Part shown: piece after piece, positions 30,701-39,561 of the stretch
Numbering within the stretch: the stretch's first letter is position 1
Layout: every line of letters begins with the position of its first letter
Assembly: GCA_002412795.1 (NCBI GenBank)
Contig: DHVS01000031.1
Coordinates: 19,337-83,336 of the forward strand
Direction of reading: 5' to 3'
From: a bacterium UBP2_UBA5202
Lineage (GTDB): Bacteria > Edwardsbacteria > AC1 > EtOH8
Length of the DNA: 64,000 bases
The notes under the pieces: generated by a model
Told to the model about the DNA's origin: nothing
Databases searched by the model: none
The model's input: only the letters and a program-made list of their open reading frames with translations
Program-made: the position numbers and the translations under genes

Positions 30701-33441
30701 CCATTCCCCTGGATTCGGCCAGGGCCATAGGCTCCCCCTACGGCTGGGGCAATATCTCCTACGCCCGGATCTGGGTGGACAGCTGTTCGGCCGCCTCAGC
30801 CGAGGTGGAACTGGCCCTGGTGGAAATATCCGGCAACCGGTGGCAGGAGAAACCAATTGAGGCTGCATTATATTCAGGTCCGGTGGACAGCAGCGAAAAA
30901 TTCCACGTGACGGTAAAGAACAACAAGGACGACGCCGACTACGTCCCGCCGCCCAATGCGGTGGAGAACGATGAGAACGGGCACCCCAAATTCGAGCAAA
31001 GCCTGGTTTTTAAGCTGGCCAACCTTAAACCCGGACATCTGGCGCTGGCCCAGAGGAACACCAACGCCATGGAAAAAAATTATACCGGCTACAAAAAACT
31101 AAAGCTTTGGGTCAAAGACAGCCTGGGAGCCGGGCAGTTCCTGATCCGGCTGGCCTCAAATGCCGACAGCTCCAGCCCCTATTACCAATTCACCGGATCG
31201 CTTTCGGCCGGGTGGCAGGAACTGTCGCTGAACCTGGAGGACCTCAGCAGCCTGAAAAAACTGACCCCCGATTCCCTGGGTTTCAGGAGGCAGGGGGACT
31301 ATACCGTAAAAGGCAATCCCAACCTGGCCAATATCGGATCCCTGTATCTGGGGGTGGTCAATCAGGACCCGGCCCGGCCGTTATACACCGACCAGGTCTG
31401 GTTTAACAACCTGCGGCTGGATGAAGTGCGGCGGGACCGGGGCACGGCGGTGACCGCCAGCGTCAGGCTGGGGGTGGCCGACCTGTTATCGCTCAGCCTG
31501 GGATTTAACCGCACCGATGCTTACTGGTATACCATGGGGCAAAGCCCGGCCCTGGCCCAAAGGGTAAGCTACAATCTGGGCGGAAGCCTGCAGCTGGATA
31601 AGTTCTATCTCAACCGCCTGGGACTTAAGGTCCCGGTAAGTTTTGGGGCCAGCCTGGCCGAGAGCTATCCCTGGTACGGCGGCGACGACCGCAAGCTGAC
31701 AGATCAGGAAAGCTCCGAACAGATGGACTGGAGCCGGGGCCGGAACGTCAGTTTTTCCCTGAGCAAGAGTCCATCCAAGTGGTGGCTGACGGATTTCACC
31801 ATCGACCGGATGGCCGGTTCGCTGGCCTGGAGCCGCAGCACTTCCAGCGACCGTCACAATTCGGACAGCACCACCACTCTCAACACCAATCTCAGCTGGG
31901 GATGGGGGCCCAAGGCCAAAAGAAACATTGGAATAGGAAACTGGCTGAAACTTTATTACCTGCCGTCAAACCTTTCTTTTGCGGTCAACAACAACCGCAC
32001 CCGGCACTGGAACCTGGACAAACAGGTCAACGTAATCAGCACCGCGGGCAGCGGCCTGACCCGGGGCGGCAGCGCCCAGCTGGCCTGGCAGATATCCGAC
32101 CAGCTGAATTACCGCCTTTCCACCAGCCGCAACCTCCTGCAGAGGACCGGGGCCGGCGAGCTGGCCTGGCGTTACGGCCTGGGCTCGGAGGTCTCCCGCT
32201 CCCAGACGGTGGATTACCATACCACCCTTACCTGGCTGAAAATAATTCAGCCCACCTTCAATTACAGCACCACCTATAACCAGGCCAACCGGGCCTACCT
32301 GGTTCCGGGGAAACCCGACTCATCTTCGTTTCTGGATGTTTCCAACGCCAACAATCTTTCGCTGAACGGAAATCTGGAAATAGCCAAATGGCTGATGAAA
32401 ATAACGGCTTTGCGGAACGAAGCCAAGGACGATTCCACCGAAGCCGGGACCCCGTTATGGCTGGTCATCCAGCTGGAGAAAATACTTAAGAAGATCAATC
32501 CCCTGGACATAACCTTCTCCCAGAGCAAAACCAACAGCTCCTCCGGTCTTTACAGCCGGCCGGATGTTATGCATCCCGATGTCTTTTACCAGCTGGGCTG
32601 GCGGCGGCGGCCGCTTTCTTCCGAAAGCTATGCCCCCCTGGCCTCGGAGCGGGCCGGCATCACCAACAACTATTCGGCCAGCACCGGCGGCTCGCTGGGC
32701 CAGCTGAGCATCAATGCCGGCTGGCAGCGCAGCGATTCCTGGACCTGGGACCCCACCAGCGCCATCTCCCGGCAGGGCATCACCTGGCCGGATCTGAGGG
32801 TCAGCCTGAGCTCGGTGGAGCGGATGTTCAAGGGCCTGAAAATACTGACCAGCGCCAGCCTGAGCAGCAATTATTCCCAGCGCCAGGATAAATCTTCACA
32901 ATCCGGACGGGGTGTCACCAGCTGGAACATCAACCAAAGCTTCAACCCGCTGATCTCGCTGAATACCAGATGGAAAAAACAGGTCAGCAGCCAGGCTTCC
33001 TTTGATTATTCCACCACCCAGAGCCTCCTTCCGGTAACCTCCGCCGAATTTCCCAGCGGCTGGCAGAAAGCCTGGACCCGCAACCGGAAGATCAGCGCCT
33101 CGGGGAATTACTCCTTCAGCGCTCCCCAGGGCTTTGTGCTGAATATGTGGAAGATGGGCAAGAAGAGGTTCAAATTCAAAAGCGACCTTAACCTGGGACT
33201 GCAGACCAGTTATTCCAATACGGTATCGGCCCCCAAACTGGATATGGACCAGGAGGCCACCCCGGAAGATTATGACAGCGACAGGACCGATATATCCATT
33301 TCGCCTAACGCCACCTATAATTTTACCCGGAACATCAAGGGTGAATTAAGCGGGTCATATACCAGCAGTACAAACAAGGTCACCTCGACCACGGACAGCG
33401 AGTCTTTCAGCCTTAACACCACCGTTACCATAACTTTTTAG
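27760..33441 (+). CDS. sprA: SprA/Sov-family outer-membrane protein (type IX secretion translocon homologue)
   Basis: 1893 residues, TTG start giving a clean signal peptide (hydrophobic about 12-29, ending GLAVAQ); the next in-frame Met (27820) would remove it. SprA is the giant outer-membrane barrel of the Bacteroidota type IX secretion system. Family-type pieces seen here include NQYTVDYETGTVTFSEAY (about residue 588), FPNPNTRGEVYLDDMDGTK (about 713) and the RAFWYNP segment, then long alternating beta strands to a Phe-ending C-terminus (NTTVTITF), as for outer-membrane barrels. Bacteroidota SprA is often about 2300-2500 residues, so this is a shorter version. No other type IX component is recognised in the window. 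Confidence 0.85.
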   Translation: MEPLPTNKKLKLILSLFLATMAGAGLAVAQEQGSLDSLTAGFIGRQARDQNIAVRDSLDLSLNAMMELELYKDFPLSQSYNTLEGLGLKRRQAGLAALWRQNNADFLAKAAADRSGEGLIPDIKVPLPGIGKILGSGAQIKISGSEKITIGGQQTSYPNQINTPDGTSNDNFALKIKQEQQVNLEGIIGERLHVLIDWNSEALTDKKSKIRLYYEGKEDEILQRLEAGDTEFSLAGSSLIGGLSTQHKGLFGIKGVARLGGLELTAIASKDEGQNETKSFVGQSQQKENKYNDKDFIARRFFWIPLADPADSIIDLRVYVNSQNQTQTGAKTLNGLNLSWRDFKVRDSVINTGSYVTVEKKLIEEFNYEVIGEGLGYLLTLAYGLQTSDAMLVAYKTKNGKYYPDQSVFDTTSQPNAALIKPSNCRRADTASGDGFAWNYEFRNFYNIGPSNIVETSLKIDVRKISSSGSDFQSRDSASGRLFTDLMSLADADGLIDFENLRIAGGYFFFDLKYDMFYRPLPTRPFDDPALPVPNPDIYDSVSLERVTPQYQIAVSYLTKEAVYALDVPGQLIDGSVQASIGGETVPANQYTVDYETGTVTFSEAYREKALQAGADLKISYQFLPWASFGTKTLAGLRGIYKFSEQAQLGGTWLYRSEQSLETKPRLGEEPKRMIVAGLDGFYKASPEFLTTLANYLPGVETEAASNFEVSGEAAANFPNPNTRGEVYLDDMDGTKLTDGLNLYRQGWVRSGLPDAGFNKTRDQLSARAFWYNPTAKVTQGQINPAITDSTLRKDPVTTLKLHHQPMPAAGVNSWSGITQLLSRNGMDLSQSKLLNVWVRTKDNVAVRMHIDFGEEIDLDQIRRDAWGFIKGRTDTVDAEPLAPGGQQIYIDGNDRGLDTIKQADAGASGTGDDGNDDFLASDSTRHNGTEGNGIYDTEDLKLSGKGPGRYYKQTNRYYSFAFDLCDANGQPNEYGWRKFSIPLDSARAIGSPYGWGNISYARIWVDSCSAASAEVELALVEISGNRWQEKPIEAALYSGPVDSSEKFHVTVKNNKDDADYVPPPNAVENDENGHPKFEQSLVFKLANLKPGHLALAQRNTNAMEKNYTGYKKLKLWVKDSLGAGQFLIRLASNADSSSPYYQFTGSLSAGWQELSLNLEDLSSLKKLTPDSLGFRRQGDYTVKGNPNLANIGSLYLGVVNQDPARPLYTDQVWFNNLRLDEVRRDRGTAVTASVRLGVADLLSLSLGFNRTDAYWYTMGQSPALAQRVSYNLGGSLQLDKFYLNRLGLKVPVSFGASLAESYPWYGGDDRKLTDQESSEQMDWSRGRNVSFSLSKSPSKWWLTDFTIDRMAGSLAWSRSTSSDRHNSDSTTTLNTNLSWGWGPKAKRNIGIGNWLKLYYLPSNLSFAVNNNRTRHWNLDKQVNVISTAGSGLTRGGSAQLAWQISDQLNYRLSTSRNLLQRTGAGELAWRYGLGSEVSRSQTVDYHTTLTWLKIIQPTFNYSTTYNQANRAYLVPGKPDSSSFLDVSNANNLSLNGNLEIAKWLMKITALRNEAKDDSTEAGTPLWLVIQLEKILKKINPLDITFSQSKTNSSSGLYSRPDVMHPDVFYQLGWRRRPLSSESYAPLASERAGITNNYSASTGGSLGQLSINAGWQRSDSWTWDPTSAISRQGITWPDLRVSLSSVERMFKGLKILTSASLSSNYSQRQDKSSQSGRGVTSWNINQSFNPLISLNTRWKKQVSSQASFDYSTTQSLLPVTSAEFPSGWQKAWTRNRKISASGNYSFSAPQGFVLNMWKMGKKRFKFKSDLNLGLQTSYSNTVSAPKLDMDQEATPEDYDSDRTDISISPNATYNFTRNIKGELSGSYTSSTNKVTSTTDSESFSLNTTVTITF

Positions 33442-33448
33442 CAGCGCC

Positions 33449-33886
33449 ATGTTTGGATTTACCCCGGACGAAAAAAAGGCCGTGATATTCCTGACGGCCG
33501 CCTTTGTGGCCGGCACCGCCATCCTGGTCTACCAGAAAAGCCACCCCGGATTTGCCCCCGGCCTGAAAAGCGTCATCGCCGGACTGCCGGCCCCGGCCGA
33601 CAGCGGGGCGGCCCAAATGCTTTCGGACGGAGCGCCCGGGCCGGCGGGGGAAGCATTGTCGCGGCAAAGCCGCAAATATTTCCCGCCCCAGCGGGTGAAC
33701 GTCAATCAGGCTTCCCAGCAGGCCCTGGAAAAACTTCCCAATATCGGGCCGGCCATGGCCAAGAGGATCATTGAGTACCGGTCCGCCCAGGGAGGGTTCA
33801 AAAAGGCGGATGAGCTGGGAAAGGTGAAAGGGATAGGCCCCAAGCGCCTGAGCCAGCTGATGGAGCATGTGACGGTGGAGCCGTGA
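33449..33886 (+). CDS. ComEA-like helix-hairpin-helix protein
   Basis: 145 residues. One hydrophobic helix near the N-terminus (about 10-28), a Pro/Ala/Gly-rich linker (about 35-78), and two helix-hairpin-helix motifs at 80-145 (VNVNQASQQALEKLPNIGP, then LGKVKGIGPKRLSQL). This is the layout of ComEA, the membrane-anchored DNA-binding protein of natural transformation, which acts with type IV pilus-like machinery. It starts 7 bases after the sprA stop and is followed by a terminator, so it is probably co-transcribed with sprA. A pilus locus begins 250 bases later. Competence itself is inference. Confidence 0.82.
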   Translation: MFGFTPDEKKAVIFLTAAFVAGTAILVYQKSHPGFAPGLKSVIAGLPAPADSGAAQMLSDGAPGPAGEALSRQSRKYFPPQRVNVNQASQQALEKLPNIGPAMAKRIIEYRSAQGGFKKADELGKVKGIGPKRLSQLMEHVTVEP

Positions 33887-33923
33887 AAGCTAAAGCTCCC
33901 GAGGGACGCTGAAAAACCATTTT

Positions 33924-33950
33924 ACCCGGCTGTTGCAGGCCGGGTTTTCT
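33924..33950 (+). terminator. Intrinsic terminator after the ComEA-like gene
   Basis: ACCCGGC (33924-33930) and GCCGGGT (33939-33945) form a stem with an 8-base loop, followed by TTTTCT. It separates the sprA unit from the pilus locus. Confidence 0.7.
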
Positions 33951-34032
33951 ATTGGCTAAAAAATTTGAAAATTTATGCATAAAATCCTTTATTTTCGGCT
34001 GTAATTATGTTATATTAAACAATCGGTATTGC

Positions 34033-34062
34033 TTGACAACCCCTTGTCGTCTATGGTATAGT
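34033..34062 (+). promoter_or_regulatory. Sigma-70 type promoter of the pilus operon
   Basis: TTGACA (34033-34038) and TATAGT (34057-34062), spacing 18. The first pilB start (34132) has a full GGAGGTGA ribosome binding site at 34116-34123. Confidence 0.7.
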
Positions 34063-34131
34063 AAATGTCATCCTGAGGCCAGCCACTTGCTTAACTAATC
34101 GAATGGATTAATGACGGAGGTGAAATAATTT

Positions 34132-35826
34132 ATGGCGCTTAAACTGGGAGACATGCTGGTACAGGCCGGGCTGATCACCAAGGAACAGCTGGAGAAGGCC
34201 CTGGTGGAACAAAAGACCAGCGGCGATAAACTGGGAGCCTGCCTGATCAAAATGAAATTCATCACCGAGGAGGCCACTACCGATTGTCTGGGCAAGCAGT
34301 ACAAAGTGCCCACCGTCAACCTTTCCAATACGCAGATCGAACCCCAGGTGCTTAAGCTGATACCGGCCGACTTTGCCCAGAAGTACCAGGTGATCCCGGT
34401 GGCCCGGCAGGGCAGGACGCTCCAGGTGGCCATGTCCAATCCGGCCGACCCATTTACCATAGAGAACATCCAGTTCCTGACCGGGATGGAGGTCAAACCG
34501 CTGGTCTGCGCCGACACTGCCATCGCCCGGGCCATGGAAAAGCTGTATGCCGGTTCGGCCGGACTTACCGAAGCCATGAAGGCGGTGCAGGAAGAGGAAG
34601 GCCAGGTGGAATTCGTGGACAAGGAACAGGAGGACGTGGTGACCCAGGCCGACATGGAAGCGGCCCCGGTGGTCAAGCTGGTCAACCAGCTGATCTTCGA
34701 TGCGGTCAAACGCGGGGTTTCCGACATTCACATAGAACCATACGAAAAGGTGCTGCGGGTCCGCTTCCGGATAGACGGGGTGCTGCAGGAGGCCATGTCC
34801 CCGCCCAAGCGGATCGCGGCCGCCGTGGCCAGCCGCATCAAGGTGCTGTCCCGGCTGAACCTGACCGAACGCCGGCTGCCTCAGGACGGGCGCTTCTCGG
34901 TGAAGGCCGGCGAACAGAACGTGGACTTCCGCGTCTCCACCATGCCCATCAAGCACGGCGAGAAGATCTGCATCCGGATCCTGCGCCAGTCCGGGCTTTC
35001 CTCCGACCTGTCCAAACTGGGGCTGGACGGCAAGCCGCTGGAAAATTTCCTGGCCGCCTCCCTTAAGCCCAACGGGATGATCCTGATCACCGGGCCCACC
35101 GGCTCGGGCAAGACCATGACCCTGTATTCCCTGATCAACCGGCTGAACACACCCAAGGTCAACATCAGCACGGCCGAGGACCCGGTGGAGTTCGACATGA
35201 TGGGCGTCAACCAGGTGAACATCCACCCCGAGATAGGATACACTTTTGCCGTGGCATTGAAGGCCTTCCTGCGCCAGGACCCCAACATCGTTCTGGTGGG
35301 GGAGACCCGCGACCGGGAGACCGGCGAAATAGCCATGACCGCGGCCATGACCGGGCACCTGGTGCTTACCACCCTGCATACCAACGACGCGCCCAGTTCC
35401 CTGAACCGCCTTCTGGACATGGAGATCCCGCCCTTCCTGATCGCCGCCACCGTCAATGTCATCGAGGCCCAGCGGCTGGTGCGGACCATCTGCCCCAACT
35501 GCAAACAGCCCGATCCCAGCATGACACCGGAGATGATCTCCAAGCTGGGGGCCGACCCGGCCGAGTTCGAAGGCGTGACCTTTTACAAGGGGGCCGGCTG
35601 CATGGAGTGCAACCGCACGGGAATGAAGGGCCGGACCGGGTTATACGAGATACTGGTGGTCACCCCGGCCATCCGCAAGCTGATCCTCTCCCGGGCCTCC
35701 ACCGACGAGATCCGGGCCATGGCGGTCAAAGAGGGGATGATCCTGCTGCGCCAGGACGGTTTTAACAAGGTAAAAAAGGGCATCACCACCCTGGAAACCG
35801 TGATCGCCAAGACTGTGGCTGATTGA
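34132..35826 (+). CDS. pilB: Type IV pilus assembly ATPase, PilB/GspE family, copy 1
   Basis: 564 residues. N-terminal MshEN-type domain (about 1-150), acidic linker (about 155-180), and the secretion ATPase domain (about 185-560). Walker A GPTGSGKT at about 322-329, Walker B region VLVGETRDRETGEIAM (usual VGEIRD has Ile for Thr), His box TLHTNDAPSS, and a tetra-cysteine zinc site CPNC (about 453) and CMEC (about 490). It powers pilus extension at the inner membrane. First of three consecutive paralogues and directly behind the operon promoter. Confidence 0.93.
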   Translation: MALKLGDMLVQAGLITKEQLEKALVEQKTSGDKLGACLIKMKFITEEATTDCLGKQYKVPTVNLSNTQIEPQVLKLIPADFAQKYQVIPVARQGRTLQVAMSNPADPFTIENIQFLTGMEVKPLVCADTAIARAMEKLYAGSAGLTEAMKAVQEEEGQVEFVDKEQEDVVTQADMEAAPVVKLVNQLIFDAVKRGVSDIHIEPYEKVLRVRFRIDGVLQEAMSPPKRIAAAVASRIKVLSRLNLTERRLPQDGRFSVKAGEQNVDFRVSTMPIKHGEKICIRILRQSGLSSDLSKLGLDGKPLENFLAASLKPNGMILITGPTGSGKTMTLYSLINRLNTPKVNISTAEDPVEFDMMGVNQVNIHPEIGYTFAVALKAFLRQDPNIVLVGETRDRETGEIAMTAAMTGHLVLTTLHTNDAPSSLNRLLDMEIPPFLIAATVNVIEAQRLVRTICPNCKQPDPSMTPEMISKLGADPAEFEGVTFYKGAGCMECNRTGMKGRTGLYEILVVTPAIRKLILSRASTDEIRAMAVKEGMILLRQDGFNKVKKGITTLETVIAKTVAD

Positions 35827-35932
35827 TTTAAACGGGGGACACCGGGAAATGGAGCGGGCCTGCCATTTTGCCGGCCAGTTTCATCCCCCGCCAAAATAAA
35901 GACAACCAAAAAATACCAGAGTATCGGGGCGT

Positions 35933-37654
35933 ATGGCTATAAAGATCGGCGACATGCTTTTAAAGTCCGGGATGATCAGCGCGGAGCAGCTGGACAAGGC
36001 TTTAAAGGAACAGCAGTCCACCGGCAGCAAACTGGGGTCGGTGCTGGCCAAGCTTGGTTTCATCACCGAGGACGAGATACTGCAGTTCCTGTCCAAGCAG
36101 TTCAACGTGCCGGCGGTGAACCTTAACGACTATAATTTTGACAAGGCCATCCTGGGCCTGATGCCGGCCAAGCTGGCCCAAAAATACGGGGTGCTTCCCC
36201 TGAACCGGCTGGGGCGGGTGCTGACCGTGGCCATGATCAACCCCACCGACTTTCACGCCATGGAGGAGATAAAATTCTCCACCGGGTTCGAGGTCCATCC
36301 GGCTTTGGCCCTGGAGTCGGCCATCTGGACCGCCATCGACAAGAATTACGGCGCCTCCGGCATGCTGGAGGATGTGATGCAGTCCATGGAAGAGACGGTG
36401 GAGGGAGAAGAGAGCGGCCTGGAGGTGCTGGAGGAGGAGAAGGACGAAGGCGGCGACGCCATGTCCGAGATGACGGCGGCCATCGAAAATTCCCCGGCCG
36501 CCAAGCTGATCAACGCCCTGATCGCCGAGGGCGTCAAGCGCCACGCCACCGACATTCACCTGGAGCCGTACGAAAAGGACATGCGGGTGAGGATGTCGGT
36601 GGACGGAGTGCTGCACGAGGTGATGCAGCCCCCCCTGAAGATGAAATCATCGCTGGTGGCCAGGATCAAGATCATCTCCAAGCTGAAGGTGGAGGAGAAG
36701 CGGATGCCCCAGGACGGCCGCCTCCGGCTTAATGTGATGGACCGCCCCATCGACCTCCGGGTGTCCATCATCCCCTCGGCCTTCGGAGAGAAGGTGGCCA
36801 TGCGCATCCTGGACCGGAGCACCGTCACCTTTGACCTGAACCTGCTGGGATTTGAGCCCGGGCCCCTGAAACATTTTTTAAAGGCGGTCCACACCCCGTT
36901 CGGCATCGCCCTGGTGACCGGCCCCACCGGCTGCGGCAAGACCACCACCCTTTACGGGGCCCTGCAGGAGGTCAACCAGCCGGATGTCAACATCATGACG
37001 GCCGAGGAGCCGGTGGAATACAGCCTGATGGGCATCAACCAGGTGGCGGTTAAAGAGGACGGCGGCACCACCTTTGGCGCCGCCCTAAAGGCTTTTTTGC
37101 GCCAGGACCCCAACATCATCATGGTGGGCGAGATCCGCGACAAGGAGACGGCCGAAATAGCCATCAGGGCTTCCCTGACCGGGCATCTGGTGCTGTCCAC
37201 CGTCCACACCAACAGCGCCTGCCTGACCATCACCCGCCTGGTGGACATGGGGGTGGAGCCCTTCATGATCTCCTCCTCGCTGCTGGTGGTGGAGTCCCAG
37301 CGCCTGGTGCGCAAGGTCTGCCAAAATTGCAAGGAACCCTATCAGCCCGACCAGCGGCTGTTGGAGGATTTTGCCCACAATAAGATAGATTTTTCCAAGG
37401 CCACCTTCTTCAAAGGACGGGGCTGTTCCGAGTGCCGGAACTCGGGATACAAGGGGCGCCTGTGCCTGGCCGAGATACTGCCCATCACCCCGGCCATCCG
37501 GGAACTGATCATGCGCCGGGCCACCAGCACCGAGATAGAAAACAAGGCCATTGAAGAAGGAATGCCCACCCTGAGAATGGACGGCGTCATCAAAATGATG
37601 AACGGGGTGACCACCATCGATGAAGTCATCAAGGAGACCGTGGCCGCCGACTGA
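35933..37654 (+). CDS. pilB: Type IV pilus assembly ATPase, PilB/GspE family, copy 2
   Basis: 573 residues, same architecture as copy 1: MshEN domain (about 1-150), acidic linker (150-180), ATPase (185-570). Walker A is GPTGCGKT (about 331-338), with Cys in place of Ser, followed by a canonical VGEIRDKETAEIA segment, and the zinc cysteines CQNC and CSEC are present. The His-box segment reads TVHTNSACLTITR instead of the THTND of copies 1 and 3. All catalytic residues seem intact. The 106-base gap upstream holds no clear promoter. Confidence 0.92.
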   Translation: MAIKIGDMLLKSGMISAEQLDKALKEQQSTGSKLGSVLAKLGFITEDEILQFLSKQFNVPAVNLNDYNFDKAILGLMPAKLAQKYGVLPLNRLGRVLTVAMINPTDFHAMEEIKFSTGFEVHPALALESAIWTAIDKNYGASGMLEDVMQSMEETVEGEESGLEVLEEEKDEGGDAMSEMTAAIENSPAAKLINALIAEGVKRHATDIHLEPYEKDMRVRMSVDGVLHEVMQPPLKMKSSLVARIKIISKLKVEEKRMPQDGRLRLNVMDRPIDLRVSIIPSAFGEKVAMRILDRSTVTFDLNLLGFEPGPLKHFLKAVHTPFGIALVTGPTGCGKTTTLYGALQEVNQPDVNIMTAEEPVEYSLMGINQVAVKEDGGTTFGAALKAFLRQDPNIIMVGEIRDKETAEIAIRASLTGHLVLSTVHTNSACLTITRLVDMGVEPFMISSSLLVVESQRLVRKVCQNCKEPYQPDQRLLEDFAHNKIDFSKATFFKGRGCSECRNSGYKGRLCLAEILPITPAIRELIMRRATSTEIENKAIEEGMPTLRMDGVIKMMNGVTTIDEVIKETVAAD

Positions 37655-37704
37655 GGCCCTCCCCGGTTAATTTGAAAATAAAAATCACATTACAGTAAAA
37701 GACG

Positions 37705-39465
37705 ATGGCGCAAAACATAGGCGAGATGCTGTTGAAAATGGGCCTGATAACCCAGGCCCAATATGACAAGGCCGCAACCGAACAGCGCAGCACCACCGAG
37801 CCCCTGGTGGCCACCCTGATCCGGCTGGGAGTGGTGACCGAGAACGTGATGCTGCAGTTCGTTTCCCGGCAGTTCAACGTTCCTTCGCTTGACCTTTCCA
37901 ATTTCCAGGTGGAGCCGGCGGTGATCAAGATGATCCGGCCCGACATCGCCAACAAGTTCATGGTGATCCCCATCAAAAAACTGGGCCGCTCGCTGACCCT
38001 GGCCATGATAGACCCTTCCGACTTTCACGCCATGGAGGATATCAAATTCCTGACCGGGCAGGAGGTCAAGCCGGTGGTGGCCGCCTACAGCGCGGTCAAA
38101 AAGCTGCTGGAACAGCATTATCCCCTGGGCCGGGACCTGCAGGTGATAGCCGAGGGGGGCGAACTGGCCCAGACCAAGAGCGAGGACATCGAAAAACTGC
38201 CGGAGCAGGGCGAGAACCTGGACGGCGATTTCGGGAACGTGGAGATGGTGGACGAGGAGCTGGAAGAAGAGGACGATATCTCGGCGCAACAGGCCGGACA
38301 GTCCACTCCGGTGGTCAAGATGGCCAACTACGTGCTGACCGAGGCGGTGCGCCGGGGAGCCTCGGACATTCACATAGAACCTTACGAAAAGGTGTTCCGG
38401 ATCCGGCTGCGCCAGGACGGAGTGCTGCAGACCCTGATGGAACCGCCGATGAAGATGAAGTCTCCCCTGGTCTCCCGCTTCAAGATCATGTCCAAACTGG
38501 ACGTGACCGAGCGGCGCAAGCCCCAGGACGGCCGCATCGCCATAAAAGTGCTGGACAAGAAGATCGACCTCCGGGTCTCCACCCTGCCGGTGCTGTTCGG
38601 CGAAAAAGTGGTGATGCGCATCCTGGACTCGTCCTCCCTGACTTTGGACCTGGCCAATTTCGGGTTCACCGAGGACGCCCTGCGCAATTTCATGAAGTCC
38701 ATCCATGCCCCCTACGGCATAGTGCTGATCACCGGCCCCACCGGATCGGGAAAGACCACCACCCTTTATTCCGCCCTGTCCCAGCTGAACACCCCGGACC
38801 GGCATATCATGACGGTGGAGGATCCCATAGAATACAACCTGAAAGGCGTCAACCAGATCCAGGCCGAGGCCGGCATCGGGTTCACCTTCGGGCTGGCCCT
38901 GCGCTCAATGCTCCGGCAGGCCCCCAACATCATCATGCTGGGGGAGATCCGGGACGGCCCCACCGCCTCCATCGCCATCCGGGCGGCCCTGACCGGCCAC
39001 CTGGTGCTTTCCACCCTGCACACCAACGACGCCCCCTCCACCATCAGCCGTCTGGTGGACATGGGGGTGGACCCGTTCTTAGTGGCCTCGTCCACCGTGC
39101 TGATCCAGGCCCAGCGGCTGGTGCGCCGGATCTGCAAAGGGTGCAAAGCCCCCCATGAATATGATCCCAAAGTGCTGACCGACCTGGGCATCAGCTTGGA
39201 TGAGCTTAAGGGCCTGACCTTTTACAAAGGCAAAGGCTGCCCGGTCTGCAACAACAGCGGTTATAAAGGGCGGGTGGGGCTTTATGAGGTCATGCCCATC
39301 TCCCGGACCCTGCGGGCCCAGATATTAAGCCGGGAGCCGGTGACCACCATCCGGGCTACGGCGGTCAAGGAAGGCATGCTGACCCTGAGGATGGACGCCT
39401 GGGGCAAGGTCAAACAGGGCATGACCACGGTGGAAGAGATGATCCGGGAAACCGCCGAAGGGTAA
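37705..39465 (+). CDS. pilB: Type IV pilus assembly ATPase, PilB/GspE family, copy 3
   Basis: 586 residues, with a longer acidic linker (about 150-200). Walker A GPTGSGKT at about 344-351. The region that reads LRQDPxIxxVGEIRDxET in most PilB proteins reads LRQAPNIIMLGEIRDGPT here: the Asp of the LRQDP segment is Ala and the Glu-Thr pair after RD is Pro-Thr. The Walker B Glu and the zinc cysteines (CKGC, CPVC) are kept. It is therefore probably an ATPase, perhaps with altered coupling or a specialised role. It starts 50 bases after copy 2. Confidence 0.9.
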   Translation: MAQNIGEMLLKMGLITQAQYDKAATEQRSTTEPLVATLIRLGVVTENVMLQFVSRQFNVPSLDLSNFQVEPAVIKMIRPDIANKFMVIPIKKLGRSLTLAMIDPSDFHAMEDIKFLTGQEVKPVVAAYSAVKKLLEQHYPLGRDLQVIAEGGELAQTKSEDIEKLPEQGENLDGDFGNVEMVDEELEEEDDISAQQAGQSTPVVKMANYVLTEAVRRGASDIHIEPYEKVFRIRLRQDGVLQTLMEPPMKMKSPLVSRFKIMSKLDVTERRKPQDGRIAIKVLDKKIDLRVSTLPVLFGEKVVMRILDSSSLTLDLANFGFTEDALRNFMKSIHAPYGIVLITGPTGSGKTTTLYSALSQLNTPDRHIMTVEDPIEYNLKGVNQIQAEAGIGFTFGLALRSMLRQAPNIIMLGEIRDGPTASIAIRAALTGHLVLSTLHTNDAPSTISRLVDMGVDPFLVASSTVLIQAQRLVRRICKGCKAPHEYDPKVLTDLGISLDELKGLTFYKGKGCPVCNNSGYKGRVGLYEVMPISRTLRAQILSREPVTTIRATAVKEGMLTLRMDAWGKVKQGMTTVEEMIRETAEG

Positions 39466-39561
39466 TTCAAAGGCAGAATTCAGAAAGCAGAATTCAGAAG
39501 GCAAAAACAGAAATAGTTCGAATAAAAAACTCATTATCAATATACACAGACAGGGGAGAAC

